The notes: generated by a model from the sequence alone, not told the origin. A stretch of DNA of 64,000 nucleotides from Myroides odoratus DSM 2801 (GCF_000243275.1 NZ_CM001437.1:3483629-3547628), one strand, 5' to 3'; shown: positions 26,251 through 35,978, counted from the first letter of the stretch. Translations and numbers: made by a program.

Positions 26251-28206
26251 TTATATCTTCACTTTATATATTTTATGTTCAAATAATTGTTTTCTTATAT
26301 TATAAATATTAACAAAGCTTTTATCTCCCTTATATTCCTCATTGCCATTTGCAAAACCTTCTTCTGTAATTTCATCTGGATAACAATTAATTACTGGTAT
26401 AATAGAAGATTTAAACATATATTTTACGTGATCTATTAAATTGATGTCATTAATTTTTAATATTTTAAATAGTAAATCAATTTCTTTAGGATTAAATTGA
26501 AAATAGCCCATAGGAAATAAATGAATCGTGAAATAAGCACTATTAAAAGAGTGTTGTGATTTTTCTTCTTCTTGTTCTAGTTCCTTTAGCTCTTTTTGCA
26601 TTACTAGTATCTTATTTGTGCTATCATCAATTTTATCTTTTTCTTTAATGATCCATTCTACAAAGGTTCCTTCTTCTTTAGTGTAATTAATTTTTTTATT
26701 AAAATCATAATTATCATATTGTTCTATGTAGGTGTCAAGAAGATTTAAAACTTCTAATATCTTTTCTTGATTTTCTATATTTTGATAGTATTCAAGTAAA
26801 ACAGTTAGTGTAAATAATACATTTTCAGTGTGTTTTATTGATTTAAAGTAAGATAATGTATCATTCACATTGTTTAAGACATATGGTAAAAATGTATCAG
26901 GAAGCTTTAAGTTTGTGATTCTGCGTACTAGGCAATCAAAGTGTATAATGAAACGACAGTATTTTATAGTACATATGTGATACGCAAAGTTTGAATTACT
27001 TTGTTTTGTCTGATGACAAAGCTCTTCATATTGTTTACTAATTTCACCAAACTGCTTTTCTGCATATTCTACTTGATTTTGAACTAATATTGTAATTAAT
27101 CTAGAAATAAATTGTTCTGATGTATAATCAAGTAATTCTATTTTAGCTAGGTTTTGAATATAATTTGTAGCTCTTGGATTGTTTATGAGTTTATGAATCG
27201 CTGTTTCAAATTTTATAGAAATATTATCAGATGTGTACATTTCACTCCTTAACAATTTTATTTCATCCAATTGTTGATGGAAATATATTGTTCCATCCTT
27301 TGTAAAGGAATTTGCTATCTCTTCATATTTACTAGTAGTAATAAAATTTAAGGTTTTTTGGAGATTGTAATACATAAAAAGCAAGTAGTCTTTTAGAGTA
27401 GATTCTAACAGATTTATTTTTTTATGTGCTTGTTTAAGAAAGTCCAGTGATTTTAAGAACTCTCCTGAATAGTAGTAAGATACGCCAACAACAAGATTAT
27501 ATATGGCGGATCTATCGTTTAAATGTCTTGTTTTTTGGTGTAAATAAATAATAGTATCCCATTTGCATTGGTCAATTAAAAGAATGCCAATTTCTTCAAT
27601 GCTAGAAACAATTTCTGATTCAGCAATGACATTGTAATTGAAATCAGTAAGGATAACATCGTTTTTTTTAATCGCTCCGAAATTTTCAGCAAGTAAAGCA
27701 TTTCTTTTTCTCAATGAAATACTATCAGAAAAAACAGTGCTATATATTTCATCTATAGAATTGCTATCCAATTTGTTTTTAAACTTAATAGTATGGTTAG
27801 CTTGCTCTTGCCACTTAGGATTACTATTTGTTAGATAATGTATTACTTCTTTTAAGGATACAAAATAAATTACATTCTCCTGGTTAATGTAGAAGCCATA
27901 GAACCCAGGTTGTCCATTATTTAAAAGATATTCAATATTACTTGTTTTGATACTTTTACTGTAAGAGCCATCAATATTTTGATGAGTGTTTTCTGTGCTT
28001 TTGAGTTGAAAATTTAATCCAAAACCTGTTACTTTACTATTAGCCTTAAGTTCAAGTCTGAAATCAATTCCATTATCAATAGTTTCTTCTTTGACTACAA
28101 ATCTCTGAGGATCAAATAAAAGTCGAAAGTAGTTTTTAGATTTTATTTCTAATTGAATATTTCTGGAATCGTTAGGTAAATTCCTATTATTAATATCATG
28201 TTTCAT
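26251..28206 (-). CDS. DUF4365-type PD-(D/E)XK nuclease domain fused to helical repeats
   Basis: I use the ATG at 28206; the frame also runs to a TTG 24 bases upstream. Residues 10-150 are a DUF4365-like domain, with IDNGIDFRLELK (D44, D48) and FGLNFQLKST (Q67, K69), which fits the D-QxK form of the PD-(D/E)XK fold, and the later SNIEYLLNNGQPGFYGFYI stretch. The following 450 residues are TPR-like helices, a probable sensor or binding region. It lies 25 bases downstream of a second PD-(D/E)XK protein. Such pairs, with no known partner, are typical of uncharacterised phage-defence loci; that role is inference. AT-rich like the neighbouring genes. Confidence 0.65.
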   Translation of the reverse strand: MKHDINNRNLPNDSRNIQLEIKSKNYFRLLFDPQRFVVKEETIDNGIDFRLELKANSKVTGFGLNFQLKSTENTHQNIDGSYSKSIKTSNIEYLLNNGQPGFYGFYINQENVIYFVSLKEVIHYLTNSNPKWQEQANHTIKFKNKLDSNSIDEIYSTVFSDSISLRKRNALLAENFGAIKKNDVILTDFNYNVIAESEIVSSIEEIGILLIDQCKWDTIIYLHQKTRHLNDRSAIYNLVVGVSYYYSGEFLKSLDFLKQAHKKINLLESTLKDYLLFMYYNLQKTLNFITTSKYEEIANSFTKDGTIYFHQQLDEIKLLRSEMYTSDNISIKFETAIHKLINNPRATNYIQNLAKIELLDYTSEQFISRLITILVQNQVEYAEKQFGEISKQYEELCHQTKQSNSNFAYHICTIKYCRFIIHFDCLVRRITNLKLPDTFLPYVLNNVNDTLSYFKSIKHTENVLFTLTVLLEYYQNIENQEKILEVLNLLDTYIEQYDNYDFNKKINYTKEEGTFVEWIIKEKDKIDDSTNKILVMQKELKELEQEEEKSQHSFNSAYFTIHLFPMGYFQFNPKEIDLLFKILKINDINLIDHVKYMFKSSIIPVINCYPDEITEEGFANGNEEYKGDKSFVNIYNIRKQLFEHKIYKVKI

Positions 28207-28231
28207 TTTAAGGCTAGGATTTATTGTCAAG

Positions 28232-29251
28232 TTAGTTTAGCATGCTTATGTTACTCTTGTCCAAGTAGTTTTTAAACAAATCAAATGATTTTTTATACCA
28301 TTCTTTAATCAATGTAATACTATCATCTTTATCTAAGTAACTATCTAATTGGTCTTTTATATATAGTGAAGCTCCTGTATCTCTTTCTATTAGTGAGAGT
28401 TCTTTGGGATATTCTAATGCTAGAAATTGCTTATATAAGCTATGGCTTTTGTCAATATATAAATGTGTACTCAATTCAACTGTTTCAAATTCTATTGAAT
28501 ACAATATTTCTGAATAGCCATCTCCTTTTAATATGTTCTCTGTTAGATTACAAAAACGATTAGCCCGCTTAATTTCACCCCAATTTTGATTACTATTACC
28601 TTTTGTCTTACCAAATATATTCTCAAAATCTTGTTTAGAGTTTTCAATATATGTTAAACCAATCTCTACTGTTTTTTGTAAAACCTTTAGAGCATTAATA
28701 TTTTCGAGTAATAGTTTTGTGTCTTGTGTCATTTTCTGTTCTTTTAGAAATAATATATACTCATTGATGTAATAATTACGTGTTGTATGATGAATTAAAA
28801 AATCTGCAATCTCATACCATCTATATTGTTTGAAATTGTAATTAAGAATGTTCTTAGGGGCATAGTTTTTAGTAATATAAAGTAATGTTTTAGTTTTATT
28901 TGGATAATGTGTTTCTAAGGCTACTTGATATCTTTCAAGTTGTTTATATCCTTCTGGTGAATTTACTTTGCATTCAATAAAAACAATATTGTTTTTACCT
29001 TCTAATACTATATCAATTCTACAATCAGGGTAGTCTTGATGTTTATTGCTAATATTTTTACTTATTTGAGTGTTTATAGTGTATTCATCATTTGAAAGTT
29101 TTAGAAAGTTATATAGGAAGGCAGTCTTTAAATCTTCGTTTCCTTTTAGTAAACCAACAAAAGATTCGGTGTTAAAATCTTCTAGTAATGTTTTGTTTTT
29201 ATTTTCTTGAGGATCATCTCTTTTGAAAAGTTTATATAGATTTAGGTACAT
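28232..29251 (-). CDS. PD-(D/E)XK nuclease family protein (PDDEXK_4-like)
   Basis: A 339-residue protein. The catalytic core is at residues 78-108: RIDIVLE (D80), then IVFIECKV (E93, K95) and QLERYQ, which is the PD-(D/E)XK arrangement found in the PDDEXK_4 group. The second half is unassigned and mostly helical with beta strands near the end. First gene of a two-gene transcript with the DUF4365 protein. It should cut DNA if active. Neither gene resembles a typical restriction-modification system, and no methylase is nearby. Confidence 0.7.
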   Translation of the reverse strand: MYLNLYKLFKRDDPQENKNKTLLEDFNTESFVGLLKGNEDLKTAFLYNFLKLSNDEYTINTQISKNISNKHQDYPDCRIDIVLEGKNNIVFIECKVNSPEGYKQLERYQVALETHYPNKTKTLLYITKNYAPKNILNYNFKQYRWYEIADFLIHHTTRNYYINEYILFLKEQKMTQDTKLLLENINALKVLQKTVEIGLTYIENSKQDFENIFGKTKGNSNQNWGEIKRANRFCNLTENILKGDGYSEILYSIEFETVELSTHLYIDKSHSLYKQFLALEYPKELSLIERDTGASLYIKDQLDSYLDKDDSITLIKEWYKKSFDLFKNYLDKSNISMLN

Positions 29252-29360
29252 TATATATTGTAATTTTAGTTAAGTATTTTTTGAGTAAAAGATTCAATCA
29301 TATTAGTTTTTAAGTATTATCCTTATAATTTTATTATTCTCAAAATTAAATGTAATCTGT

Positions 29361-29714
29361 TCATATTTTTGTTTCGATTCTATTTTCCATATTATTTGAT
29401 TTGGGATAGAATTTTATTTCAATACTTATATAGGGTAAAATTATATTCCAAGAGGATCTTATTTTAAAATCTTTACCCAGTAATTGTTGATGAGAAGAGT
29501 TTAGATATTCTATAAATTCAGTAATATTGAAAATGTTTTTTACTAATTTATTTGTATGTTGCACAAAAGTGATATTAGTACCAAGGTTTTTTTTATTATC
29601 ATCTTTTTTAGATTTATTACAAGCATTGATAAAATCTCTAATGATTTTGTTTCAATATTTTTTGTTTTTCTTTGATGACTTTTTTTTGATTTTTTTAAAA
29701 ATTAAAAAAATCAA
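29361..29714 (-). pseudogene. Possible small anchored protein gene with in-frame TGA
   Basis: A 67-codon frame with a GTG start covers 29361-29564, but the same frame continues upstream through IIRDFINACNKSKKDD to a TGA at 29652-29654 and then on to ILIFLIFKKIKKKSS, a short hydrophobic stretch with a basic edge. A TTG at 29714 could start it. This looks like an anchored small protein interrupted by one stop. It could also be an unlucky coincidence in AT-rich DNA. The remaining bases of 29252-29778 show no other gene. Confidence 0.35.
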
Positions 29715-29778
29715 TATGTGCTAGCGTAGAAACTTTACTTTATTGTATAACTTCTCAAATTGGTTACTCATATTTAAT

Positions 29779-30726
29779 TCATTTTTTATATTTCAGGTTT
29801 AACTGCTCAGAAAGCAATTGAATATCCTCTTTTCGTTTCAACGTTTCTACCCAATGTAAAGGAATACTATCATATCCATATAAAATACCTGCTAAAGCGC
29901 CTGTTATAGCGGCATTAGTATCTGTGTCTTTCCCTAATGAGATTGCTTTTAAAATAGCCTCTTCATAACTTGTTGTTGTGAGCAAGGTATGTAAAGCAAT
30001 TTCTAAGCTTCCTACTACAAAACCACTCGGATTAAATATACTAGGGTCTAGTAATAGAAACTCCTCTGAAAAAAGTCGTTTAAACACATCATTATTATCA
30101 TATTTCAAGGTTAATTCTTCTTTTAACCTTACAAAAGCGATTGGGGCATCTTTAGAATAATAGAGGTGCTTTGCATACATCAAATAAATAAAACAGCTGT
30201 CAACTGATATGGGATGAGCATGAGTCAAGCTACTGAAATCAGTAACGTATTGGTAAGGATTACTTATGGTATTATCAAATAACAAGGGTAGGAGTAAAGG
30301 AGCTATGCGCATTAAAGAACCATTTCCATTGTCGCGTTCTGTATTGAGTCCTGCTGTTTTCCAATTATAGTCATTTGAAAAGTTTTCAATGGCTAATAAA
30401 GTAGTTCTACCAACATCAAAGGTATGTCCGTCTGTGGTCCAAAAGCCATTTTTTAACCAATCTTTGAAGCGATCCATCAGGTCGTTTAAATCTGTTTCTC
30501 CAGCTGCTAAATACTCTGCTGTACAAAAAGTAAGAGAAGAATCATCACTAAAGGTACCAACAGGTTTATTCCAAGAACCAAAAGGAGCAAAGCGATTGGG
30601 TATATCTTGGTAATTAGATTGTACCGAAGTCATATTGATTTCTGTATGATTTTTAAATTCTACAGGAACTCCTAGTGCATCGGCTACTGCGACTCCAAAT
30701 AAAAGATCAGAAGCTAAATTTGACAT
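29779..30726 (-). CDS. ADP-ribosylglycohydrolase family protein
   Basis: I start at the ATG at 30726 (MSNLASDLLFGVAVADALGVPVEF); the longer frame adds 19 residues. The family's metal-binding signatures are intact: GTFSDDSSLTF, NGNGSLMRIAPL, and GKDTDTNAAITGALAG. About 315 residues is the usual length. It removes ADP-ribose from proteins or small molecules with two magnesium ions. In this setting it may undo an ADP-ribosyltransferase toxin, or it may act on NAD metabolites, linking loosely with the NAD salvage and TIR genes further along. Function by family is firm, target unknown. Confidence 0.88.
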   Translation of the reverse strand: MSNLASDLLFGVAVADALGVPVEFKNHTEINMTSVQSNYQDIPNRFAPFGSWNKPVGTFSDDSSLTFCTAEYLAAGETDLNDLMDRFKDWLKNGFWTTDGHTFDVGRTTLLAIENFSNDYNWKTAGLNTERDNGNGSLMRIAPLLLPLLFDNTISNPYQYVTDFSSLTHAHPISVDSCFIYLMYAKHLYYSKDAPIAFVRLKEELTLKYDNNDVFKRLFSEEFLLLDPSIFNPSGFVVGSLEIALHTLLTTTSYEEAILKAISLGKDTDTNAAITGALAGILYGYDSIPLHWVETLKRKEDIQLLSEQLNLKYKK

Positions 30727-30825
30727 AATTAGATTTGTGATTAGGTTGTCTTTCAAAAATAGATTATATAATTGGTAACCCAAACTTGAAAGAAAAGATT
30801 CTTTAGAAAAACGGATAAAAAATGA

Positions 30826-30960
30826 TTAGTGTGTTATATAGAATTTTTTAAAACCAATGTATTTCTCTAGTTCTTCAACAGAGAGAATCTCTTTGTAATT
30901 AGAGATAATTAGTTGCTCCAGATCATCAAGTTTTTCAAGTATAAATTTGATAATCTACAT
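30826..30960 (-). pseudogene. Relic of an excisionase-like helix-turn-helix gene
   Basis: The frame reads IIKFILEKLDDLEQLIISNYKEI then LSVEELEKYIGFKKFYITH and a stop. This is the start of the small HTH_17/excisionase-like proteins common in Bacteroidetes mobile elements, in which the second half (YIYKLTH-type recognition helix) follows. Here the second codon after the ATG is TAG and the C-terminus is cut short, so it is not functional. Confidence 0.5.
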
Positions 30961-31025
30961 AATCGTTTGTTTTAGAAGTAAGAGCAAACTACAGCAGTAC
31001 AAAATAAAAAAGGTAAACACCGCGT

Positions 31026-31256
31026 TTACCTTTTCTTTGTTTCTAGTATCGAATTTATATAGAAACTCCTACTACCATCCCAATAACAACGGATACAGCG
31101 ATTTGCTTCAAATAGATGGTCACAGTCGGGATACCCGTATAACACATGAGCACAAGCAGGGCATAGCCCATCCATAGCTGAAGTATATACATAGTATGCG
31201 CTGTCGCATTCGTCACAGTGTTTGATCGGTTGAGATGGAATCATTTTGTCACTCAT
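31026..31256 (-). CDS. Small zinc-ribbon protein
   Basis: The 76 residues contain three CxxC-type knuckles: CDEC, CPAC and CIRC (with the additional C in PDCDHL), enough for one or two zinc sites. No other domain. Its ATG overlaps the end of the 31249-31734 gene by eight bases, so translation is probably coupled to that gene. A second, decayed copy of its first 24 codons lies at 41624-41698. Function unknown. Confidence 0.7.
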   Translation of the reverse strand: MSDKMIPSQPIKHCDECDSAYYVYTSAMDGLCPACAHVLYGYPDCDHLFEANRCIRCYWDGSRSFYINSILETKKR

Positions 31257-31734
31257 TCTCCCTTTTATTTAATAGGTTTTCATTCACTTTTGCTCGAAAG
31301 GCTGCTTCCGATAGCTGTAAATCAGCAGACTTAAATAGCTCATAATGCCTTAGGTTGTTGTCTTGCGCGATTTCATACGCATAGGATATTTTTCTCATAT
31401 CTTCCAGCGAATCACACAGGTTTTTACGCCTTACTGTTTTAGTAATACCAAATTTTTTATCCGTTAGATGAATGCCTTTTTTGGTTATTTTGAAGGTAAT
31501 ACTATCTTTTTTGTGGATGTCGCTTAAGGGAATGGATACATTTCGCAATTGAGCATAGGATCTGGAATACCAGTGATTAAATAGTTCGTATTTCAAGGTG
31601 TCATTTTGAACCGTTATTGTGATATCGTAATGACCAGGTAAAAATTTGGGGCCTTTACGAGAGGTAAAAACGTGTTCTTGAGCATGTAGCGTAAATGTAC
31701 CAAGTAGGGTTAGAAGTAAAATGTATTGTTTCAT
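31249..31734 (-). CDS. Hypothetical secreted protein
   Basis: Starting at the ATG at 31734 gives the signal peptide MKQYILLLTLLGTFTLHAQ. The mature protein has beta strands (GHYDITITVQNDTLKYELF, SITFKITKKGIHLTDKKFG) followed by helices. It overlaps the zinc-ribbon gene and makes a two-gene unit with it. No family recognised. Confidence 0.6.
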   Translation of the reverse strand: MKQYILLLTLLGTFTLHAQEHVFTSRKGPKFLPGHYDITITVQNDTLKYELFNHWYSRSYAQLRNVSIPLSDIHKKDSITFKITKKGIHLTDKKFGITKTVRRKNLCDSLEDMRKISYAYEIAQDNNLRHYELFKSADLQLSEAAFRAKVNENLLNKRENE

Positions 31735-31791
31735 TGGTGAGGTGAAGGTTAAAGTAATCAAGTTTGTCAGGTATAAATTGAACAGCGCTCG

Positions 31792-32451
31792 CTAGGATTT
31801 AGGAGAACTATAGGGATCATTTACAGCGATAATTTTCTCTACTACATCTCGAAACGTTAGTATAGATCCCGTTTCTAATGCAACTCGAGTGGTGAATAAA
31901 TGTAAAAAGGGTTTATTCAAATGCGATGTTGAAGCATAATCGAATACTTCAAAAACTTTATTCCCTCGAGCTAGGATTCCGATTTGTTTAATCATAGCAG
32001 AAAAATCAGTATGGAGATAGGGACCAATAGGGGTGGAGGGTTTTAACTCGTCCACTTGAACCCCTCTGCGCGCTAAATACTTTTTTAGCGTGATAAATAC
32101 TGCCGCACTTAAACAAGAATTTCCAAGTAATCGAACGGGAGTAACGGTTGGAAAAGAACAATGGTTGGCAATCAATTCGCATACCTCTCGCAAGGTCCTT
32201 TTTCGGGCAGGTGTAAGGACCGATTTCCACTGTTCTTCTGATAGGCTGAGGTTAAATTCGGCGTTCAAAAAATGAGAAAGAGGCCTCCAGCGCATGAGGT
32301 CTCTTGCACATCTCCAATCACTGACTGTTGTATTAAAGTTTAGTATAATAGTTACATCGGCTTCGAAGTCTAAAGGACTACAAATACGATGTTCCTCTAT
32401 AAAAATGTTTAGGATATCTAGCGCATTCAATGGTTGAGGTAGAATATTCAT
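31792..32451 (-). CDS. Hypothetical protein, 219 aa
   Basis: A cytoplasmic protein with no recognisable domain. Its first half is helical and contains SDWRCARDLMRWRPLSHFLN and SEEQWKSVLTPARKRTLREVCELIA; the second half includes LLGNSCLSAAVFITLKKYLARRG. The ordering resembles an acyl-carrier or zinc-free DNA-binding type only superficially. It ends 57 bases before the start of the secreted gene on the same strand. Confidence 0.6.
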   Translation of the reverse strand: MNILPQPLNALDILNIFIEEHRICSPLDFEADVTIILNFNTTVSDWRCARDLMRWRPLSHFLNAEFNLSLSEEQWKSVLTPARKRTLREVCELIANHCSFPTVTPVRLLGNSCLSAAVFITLKKYLARRGVQVDELKPSTPIGPYLHTDFSAMIKQIGILARGNKVFEVFDYASTSHLNKPFLHLFTTRVALETGSILTFRDVVEKIIAVNDPYSSPKS

Positions 32452-32622
32452 GGCTACAATAAAGATTATAGGCTAAGATAATCAACATTGCGGTCTTAAG
32501 GGGAGTACAAAAAAAAATCATATGTTAAAATAAACACAACTCTTCTGTTGGTTAGGTTACATTTAGTTAAGTTTATTTCCTTGTTAAATGAAATAAATAT
32601 AAAACAAATTAAATAATTAACG

Positions 32623-33660
32623 ATGAAGATGAAATATCTCGGGGCTTTTCTTTTACTAACGACCCTTTGTTTTGGACAAAATTTGAAGACTCCATACGAA
32701 ACCTTTATCCCTGAAAAGGGCAACTATTTTTTTACCACAATCAATTTTAATGTACCTGCCTTTGATTATAGACAAAAAGTGGACAGTGTGACTTTTGAAG
32801 GAAGTTTAATCCTTCCCAAAGATGGTTTTGATAAAGTTGTGATTATTAAACCAGGAACGGGTTATAATACGCGTAATACCCATAGTCCTTTAGCTGAAGC
32901 GTTATTGGATAATCATATCGCTGTTTTTCGATATGATGAACGCAATATAGGAAATTCTAAAGGAGAAGGAGGAGGCGATATGTCCTATACGGCTACGATG
33001 ATGGGAGCAGAGTTGACTTGTGCGTTTAACACTTTAAAAAAACATCCAGAATTACAAGATAAAAAAATGGGAATTATTGGTCATAGTTTAGGGGGCATAG
33101 CAGTTATGGAAGCCTTACAACACGAGATTACCCCAGACTTTTTAGTGCTTTTCGCTGCTCCCGTTGTTACAGGTAAACAACTATTCCTTTATCAATTACA
33201 ACACAGTGAAAATATATTTAATGATTACTTTCTCTATGATACCCAAGAAGAAAAAGAAAAAATATATTCGGATTTAGTCGATTTTTGCATCGCTAATCAA
33301 GACCCAAAAAACGCTTGGAAATTGTATAAGAAAGAGATGAAGAGACTCGGTTATACAAAGAAAAGATATGCTTCTCGTTTTCCTTTTTTAACCGCTCGTT
33401 TAGAAGGTGATTTAGTGTTGAAAGACCGTATTGATTTATTGAAGAACACCAACATACCCGTTTTTTATATGATTGGTTCAGAGGATGTGATTGTCGATCC
33501 CGTAGCGAATATCAATCGCTTAAATAGCCTTGCGAATCCCGCGATATCTGCGACTGTCGTAGAAGGTGAAAACCACTTTTTCTCGGATGGAGAAAGCAAG
33601 CCTTATGACATTCACCCACAACCGAAGCAACAAATTGTAGATTGGATTAAGAAGCAATAG
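32623..33660 (+). CDS. Secreted alpha/beta hydrolase
   Basis: A signal peptide (MKMKYLGAFLLLTTLCFGQ) is followed by a full alpha/beta hydrolase: oxyanion region KPGTGYN, YDERNIGNSKG, nucleophile elbow GIIGHSLGGIAVME with Ser in GHSLGG, acid Asp in MIGSEDVIVDP, and catalytic His in VVEGENHFFSD. Esterase or acylpeptide-hydrolase-like activity in the periplasm is likely; substrate unknown. It leads a plus-strand run with the next two genes. Confidence 0.85.
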   Translation: MKMKYLGAFLLLTTLCFGQNLKTPYETFIPEKGNYFFTTINFNVPAFDYRQKVDSVTFEGSLILPKDGFDKVVIIKPGTGYNTRNTHSPLAEALLDNHIAVFRYDERNIGNSKGEGGGDMSYTATMMGAELTCAFNTLKKHPELQDKKMGIIGHSLGGIAVMEALQHEITPDFLVLFAAPVVTGKQLFLYQLQHSENIFNDYFLYDTQEEKEKIYSDLVDFCIANQDPKNAWKLYKKEMKRLGYTKKRYASRFPFLTARLEGDLVLKDRIDLLKNTNIPVFYMIGSEDVIVDPVANINRLNSLANPAISATVVEGENHFFSDGESKPYDIHPQPKQQIVDWIKKQ

Positions 33661-33713
33661 TATTTGAATTTCCTATAATTTTACTCATTAATAATCAGCT
33701 GATTTTTTTACTT

Positions 33714-34964
33714 ATGATCAAGACTATTGCTGCATTTTTACTTGCTGTCGTTACCTTATTTTCCAGCTGTCAAGAAGCAACTATTGAAAAACAAATAGCA
33801 TCCTATATGATTCCATTCGAGCAAGTGGATCAGACTTCATTTGAAGAAATCGCCAATCGCATTGGAGATAGTGATATTGTAATCTTAGGAGAGGCGGGGC
33901 ATGGTGATGGTAAAACCTATGAAGTGAAAGCGGAGCTTGTTCAGTATTTAATGAAAGAAAAAGGATTTAATACCTTAGCTCTAGAAGGCGAGGGGTTTAT
34001 TGATTTGGAATTAAAAAACAATCTGTACACGGATCTTTTTCCCTCTGCTGATGTAAGTAAATGGAAACCACATTGGGGAGATATTGTGCAGACTAAGGGA
34101 CTGGTATTAGATATTTTACACAACGAGAACTTCAATTGGAAATATATAGGGCTTGAAGGATATAATCGAAATATTTCCGTACATGATTTTCTTTATACAG
34201 CATTAGAAAAAATAGGTGTTGATGTAAGTATTCAGAATCAGTTTAAAGAAACGTATGAAAAAATGAATCAGTTTAAAGAAGAGATTACTGTCGAAGAAAT
34301 TGATTTTATCTTACAAACCATATCATCTATTATTGAAAATATAAAGGATGAATCTAAAAATGGATTTATTAAACAAGCGTTAGTCAATATTAAAGGAGGC
34401 ATAGAAGATTACAAGTACCTTGATGTTTTAGGTGGATATGAAGGTGAAAATAACTATGTTAACATTCGCGATAAAAGGATGGCCGAAAATGTAATTTGGC
34501 ATAAAAAAAATAATCCTGATGCGAAAATTATTGTTTGGATTGCAAATTTTCACGGAGCCAAACAAGTACAAAATGTAAGGTATAGAGAAAATGATTCAGA
34601 GTTATATCAAAGTTTTAAGCTATTTGCAGAATATTTAGTTGATGCGTTTCATCATAAAGTCTACAGTATTGCCTTTATATCCTCTTCAGGAGAGGTAAAA
34701 GATATTCATGTAAATAGTACGCTTGGTCAAATCTATACCCCTGAGAATGCATTAGAATATTATTTACATCAGGGTAATACTTCCTTTGGTTACCTCGATT
34801 TTAATGAAATAAAAATGAAAGAACCTAAACTCAAACAAACAACATTTAATAGTATGCTACTTGGTTATGACAATAAACCAGGTAGGTGGTTGGATGTATT
34901 TGATGGCGTTTTTTACATTAAAAAGAATGAACCCTTAAAAATGGCTGAATATCAAATCTGGTAG
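33714..34964 (+). CDS. Erythromycin esterase-family lipoprotein
   Basis: A lipoprotein signal (MIKTIAAFLLAVVTLFSSC) with Gln at +2 precedes an erythromycin-esterase-type domain: IVILGEAGHGDGKTYEVKAELVQYL carries the family's GE-x-x-HG and K/R residues, TLALEGEGF the acidic motif, and IIVWIANFHGAK the later histidine. Family members open macrolide lactones or hydrolyse unknown esters; many are not resistance enzymes, and this one is a surface or periplasmic protein, so macrolide resistance should not be assumed. Follows the hydrolase gene by 53 bases. Confidence 0.75.
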   Translation: MIKTIAAFLLAVVTLFSSCQEATIEKQIASYMIPFEQVDQTSFEEIANRIGDSDIVILGEAGHGDGKTYEVKAELVQYLMKEKGFNTLALEGEGFIDLELKNNLYTDLFPSADVSKWKPHWGDIVQTKGLVLDILHNENFNWKYIGLEGYNRNISVHDFLYTALEKIGVDVSIQNQFKETYEKMNQFKEEITVEEIDFILQTISSIIENIKDESKNGFIKQALVNIKGGIEDYKYLDVLGGYEGENNYVNIRDKRMAENVIWHKKNNPDAKIIVWIANFHGAKQVQNVRYRENDSELYQSFKLFAEYLVDAFHHKVYSIAFISSSGEVKDIHVNSTLGQIYTPENALEYYLHQGNTSFGYLDFNEIKMKEPKLKQTTFNSMLLGYDNKPGRWLDVFDGVFYIKKNEPLKMAEYQIW

Positions 34965-35081
34965 TTATAAATATAGGGTTGATAGACTATTGTGTGTGAA
35001 TTTGATCAACTCTATGAGGGGCGATACAGAACGGTAAACACTAGAAATATAGAATAAAAATCAAAGTTTTAATTTATACTG

Positions 35082-35978
35082 ATGCGAAACATAACTATTG
35101 TGAGTATTATCATACTCGTATTATTTTGCTATCCTTCATTTGCTCAAATAAAAGGAATAGATCAATATGAAAATCACATTGAAGCTGCTCGTACTTTCAA
35201 GATAGAACAGAAATATAATGAGGCTATAAAAGAGTATGAACTTGGAATTAGTGCACTAGATAAACATAATACTTCGACCCCCTTTTTTGAGGCTGCTGCC
35301 TGTGCTTTGCAGATACAAAAAGAGGATTTAGCCGCCCATTATATTAGAGAAGGAATAAGAAAAGGGGGAGCCCCTTTATTCTATTTGAATGCCTATGAAG
35401 GTTTTACGCAAGCGTTTAAACAAACGGGACTTTGGAAGGAAATAATAAAAAGTTATCCTCAACTTAGAAAAGAGTATTTTGCTTTTTACGTAGCGGATAT
35501 GGATCTATACTTACTTCTTGAACAGATGATTGTAGAAGATCAGTTAATTCGAACGATGAGTAACACTGAAACAGTGGTAAATGACGAAAAATTAAGTGCT
35601 TTTTTTGCAAGTGAGATGTTGCGTATAGATGATAAAAATATTCAAAAATTAATGAAAATAACAAAGGATCATGGCTGGCAACATGAAGCTTGGATTTTGT
35701 TATGGCATCAAAGGGGAACATACAAAGAGAAAAATGAAGTATGGGAGTTTTTTATTCCCCTTATAGACAAAGAAATTGCAGAAGGGACGATTGAAAAAAG
35801 CTTTTGGTGTATTTTTGAGGACAGTAAAGCACTCAGAGAAAATAATCATACCCTTTATGGTATGTTACCTGGAAAAGTGGATAACAGGGTGAATGAAAGA
35901 AGAAAATTAGTTAATCTTCCTCCTTTATCGCAACAAGAGATTGATCAAGCCAATAAGGATGAAATCACATTCTTTTAA
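35082..35978 (+). CDS. Secreted TPR protein with DUF6624-like C-terminus
   Basis: Signal peptide MRNITIVSIIILVLFCYPSFAQ, then two TPR helix pairs (ARTFKIEQKYNEAIKEYELGI and FFEAAACALQIQKEDLAAHYI). From about residue 155 the sequence follows the DUF6624 pattern: EDQLIR, DDKNIQKLMKITKDHGW, AWILLWHQRG, WEFFIPLIDKEIAEG and IFEDSKALRENNHTLYG. Those proteins are secreted or periplasmic and of unknown function. Domain assignment by eye. Confidence 0.65.
   Translation: MRNITIVSIIILVLFCYPSFAQIKGIDQYENHIEAARTFKIEQKYNEAIKEYELGISALDKHNTSTPFFEAAACALQIQKEDLAAHYIREGIRKGGAPLFYLNAYEGFTQAFKQTGLWKEIIKSYPQLRKEYFAFYVADMDLYLLLEQMIVEDQLIRTMSNTETVVNDEKLSAFFASEMLRIDDKNIQKLMKITKDHGWQHEAWILLWHQRGTYKEKNEVWEFFIPLIDKEIAEGTIEKSFWCIFEDSKALRENNHTLYGMLPGKVDNRVNERRKLVNLPPLSQQEIDQANKDEITFF

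Noticed and set aside
33714..34964. Macrolide resistance gene
   Set aside because: It belongs to the erythromycin-esterase family but is a lipoprotein in a hydrolase row; no evidence for resistance.
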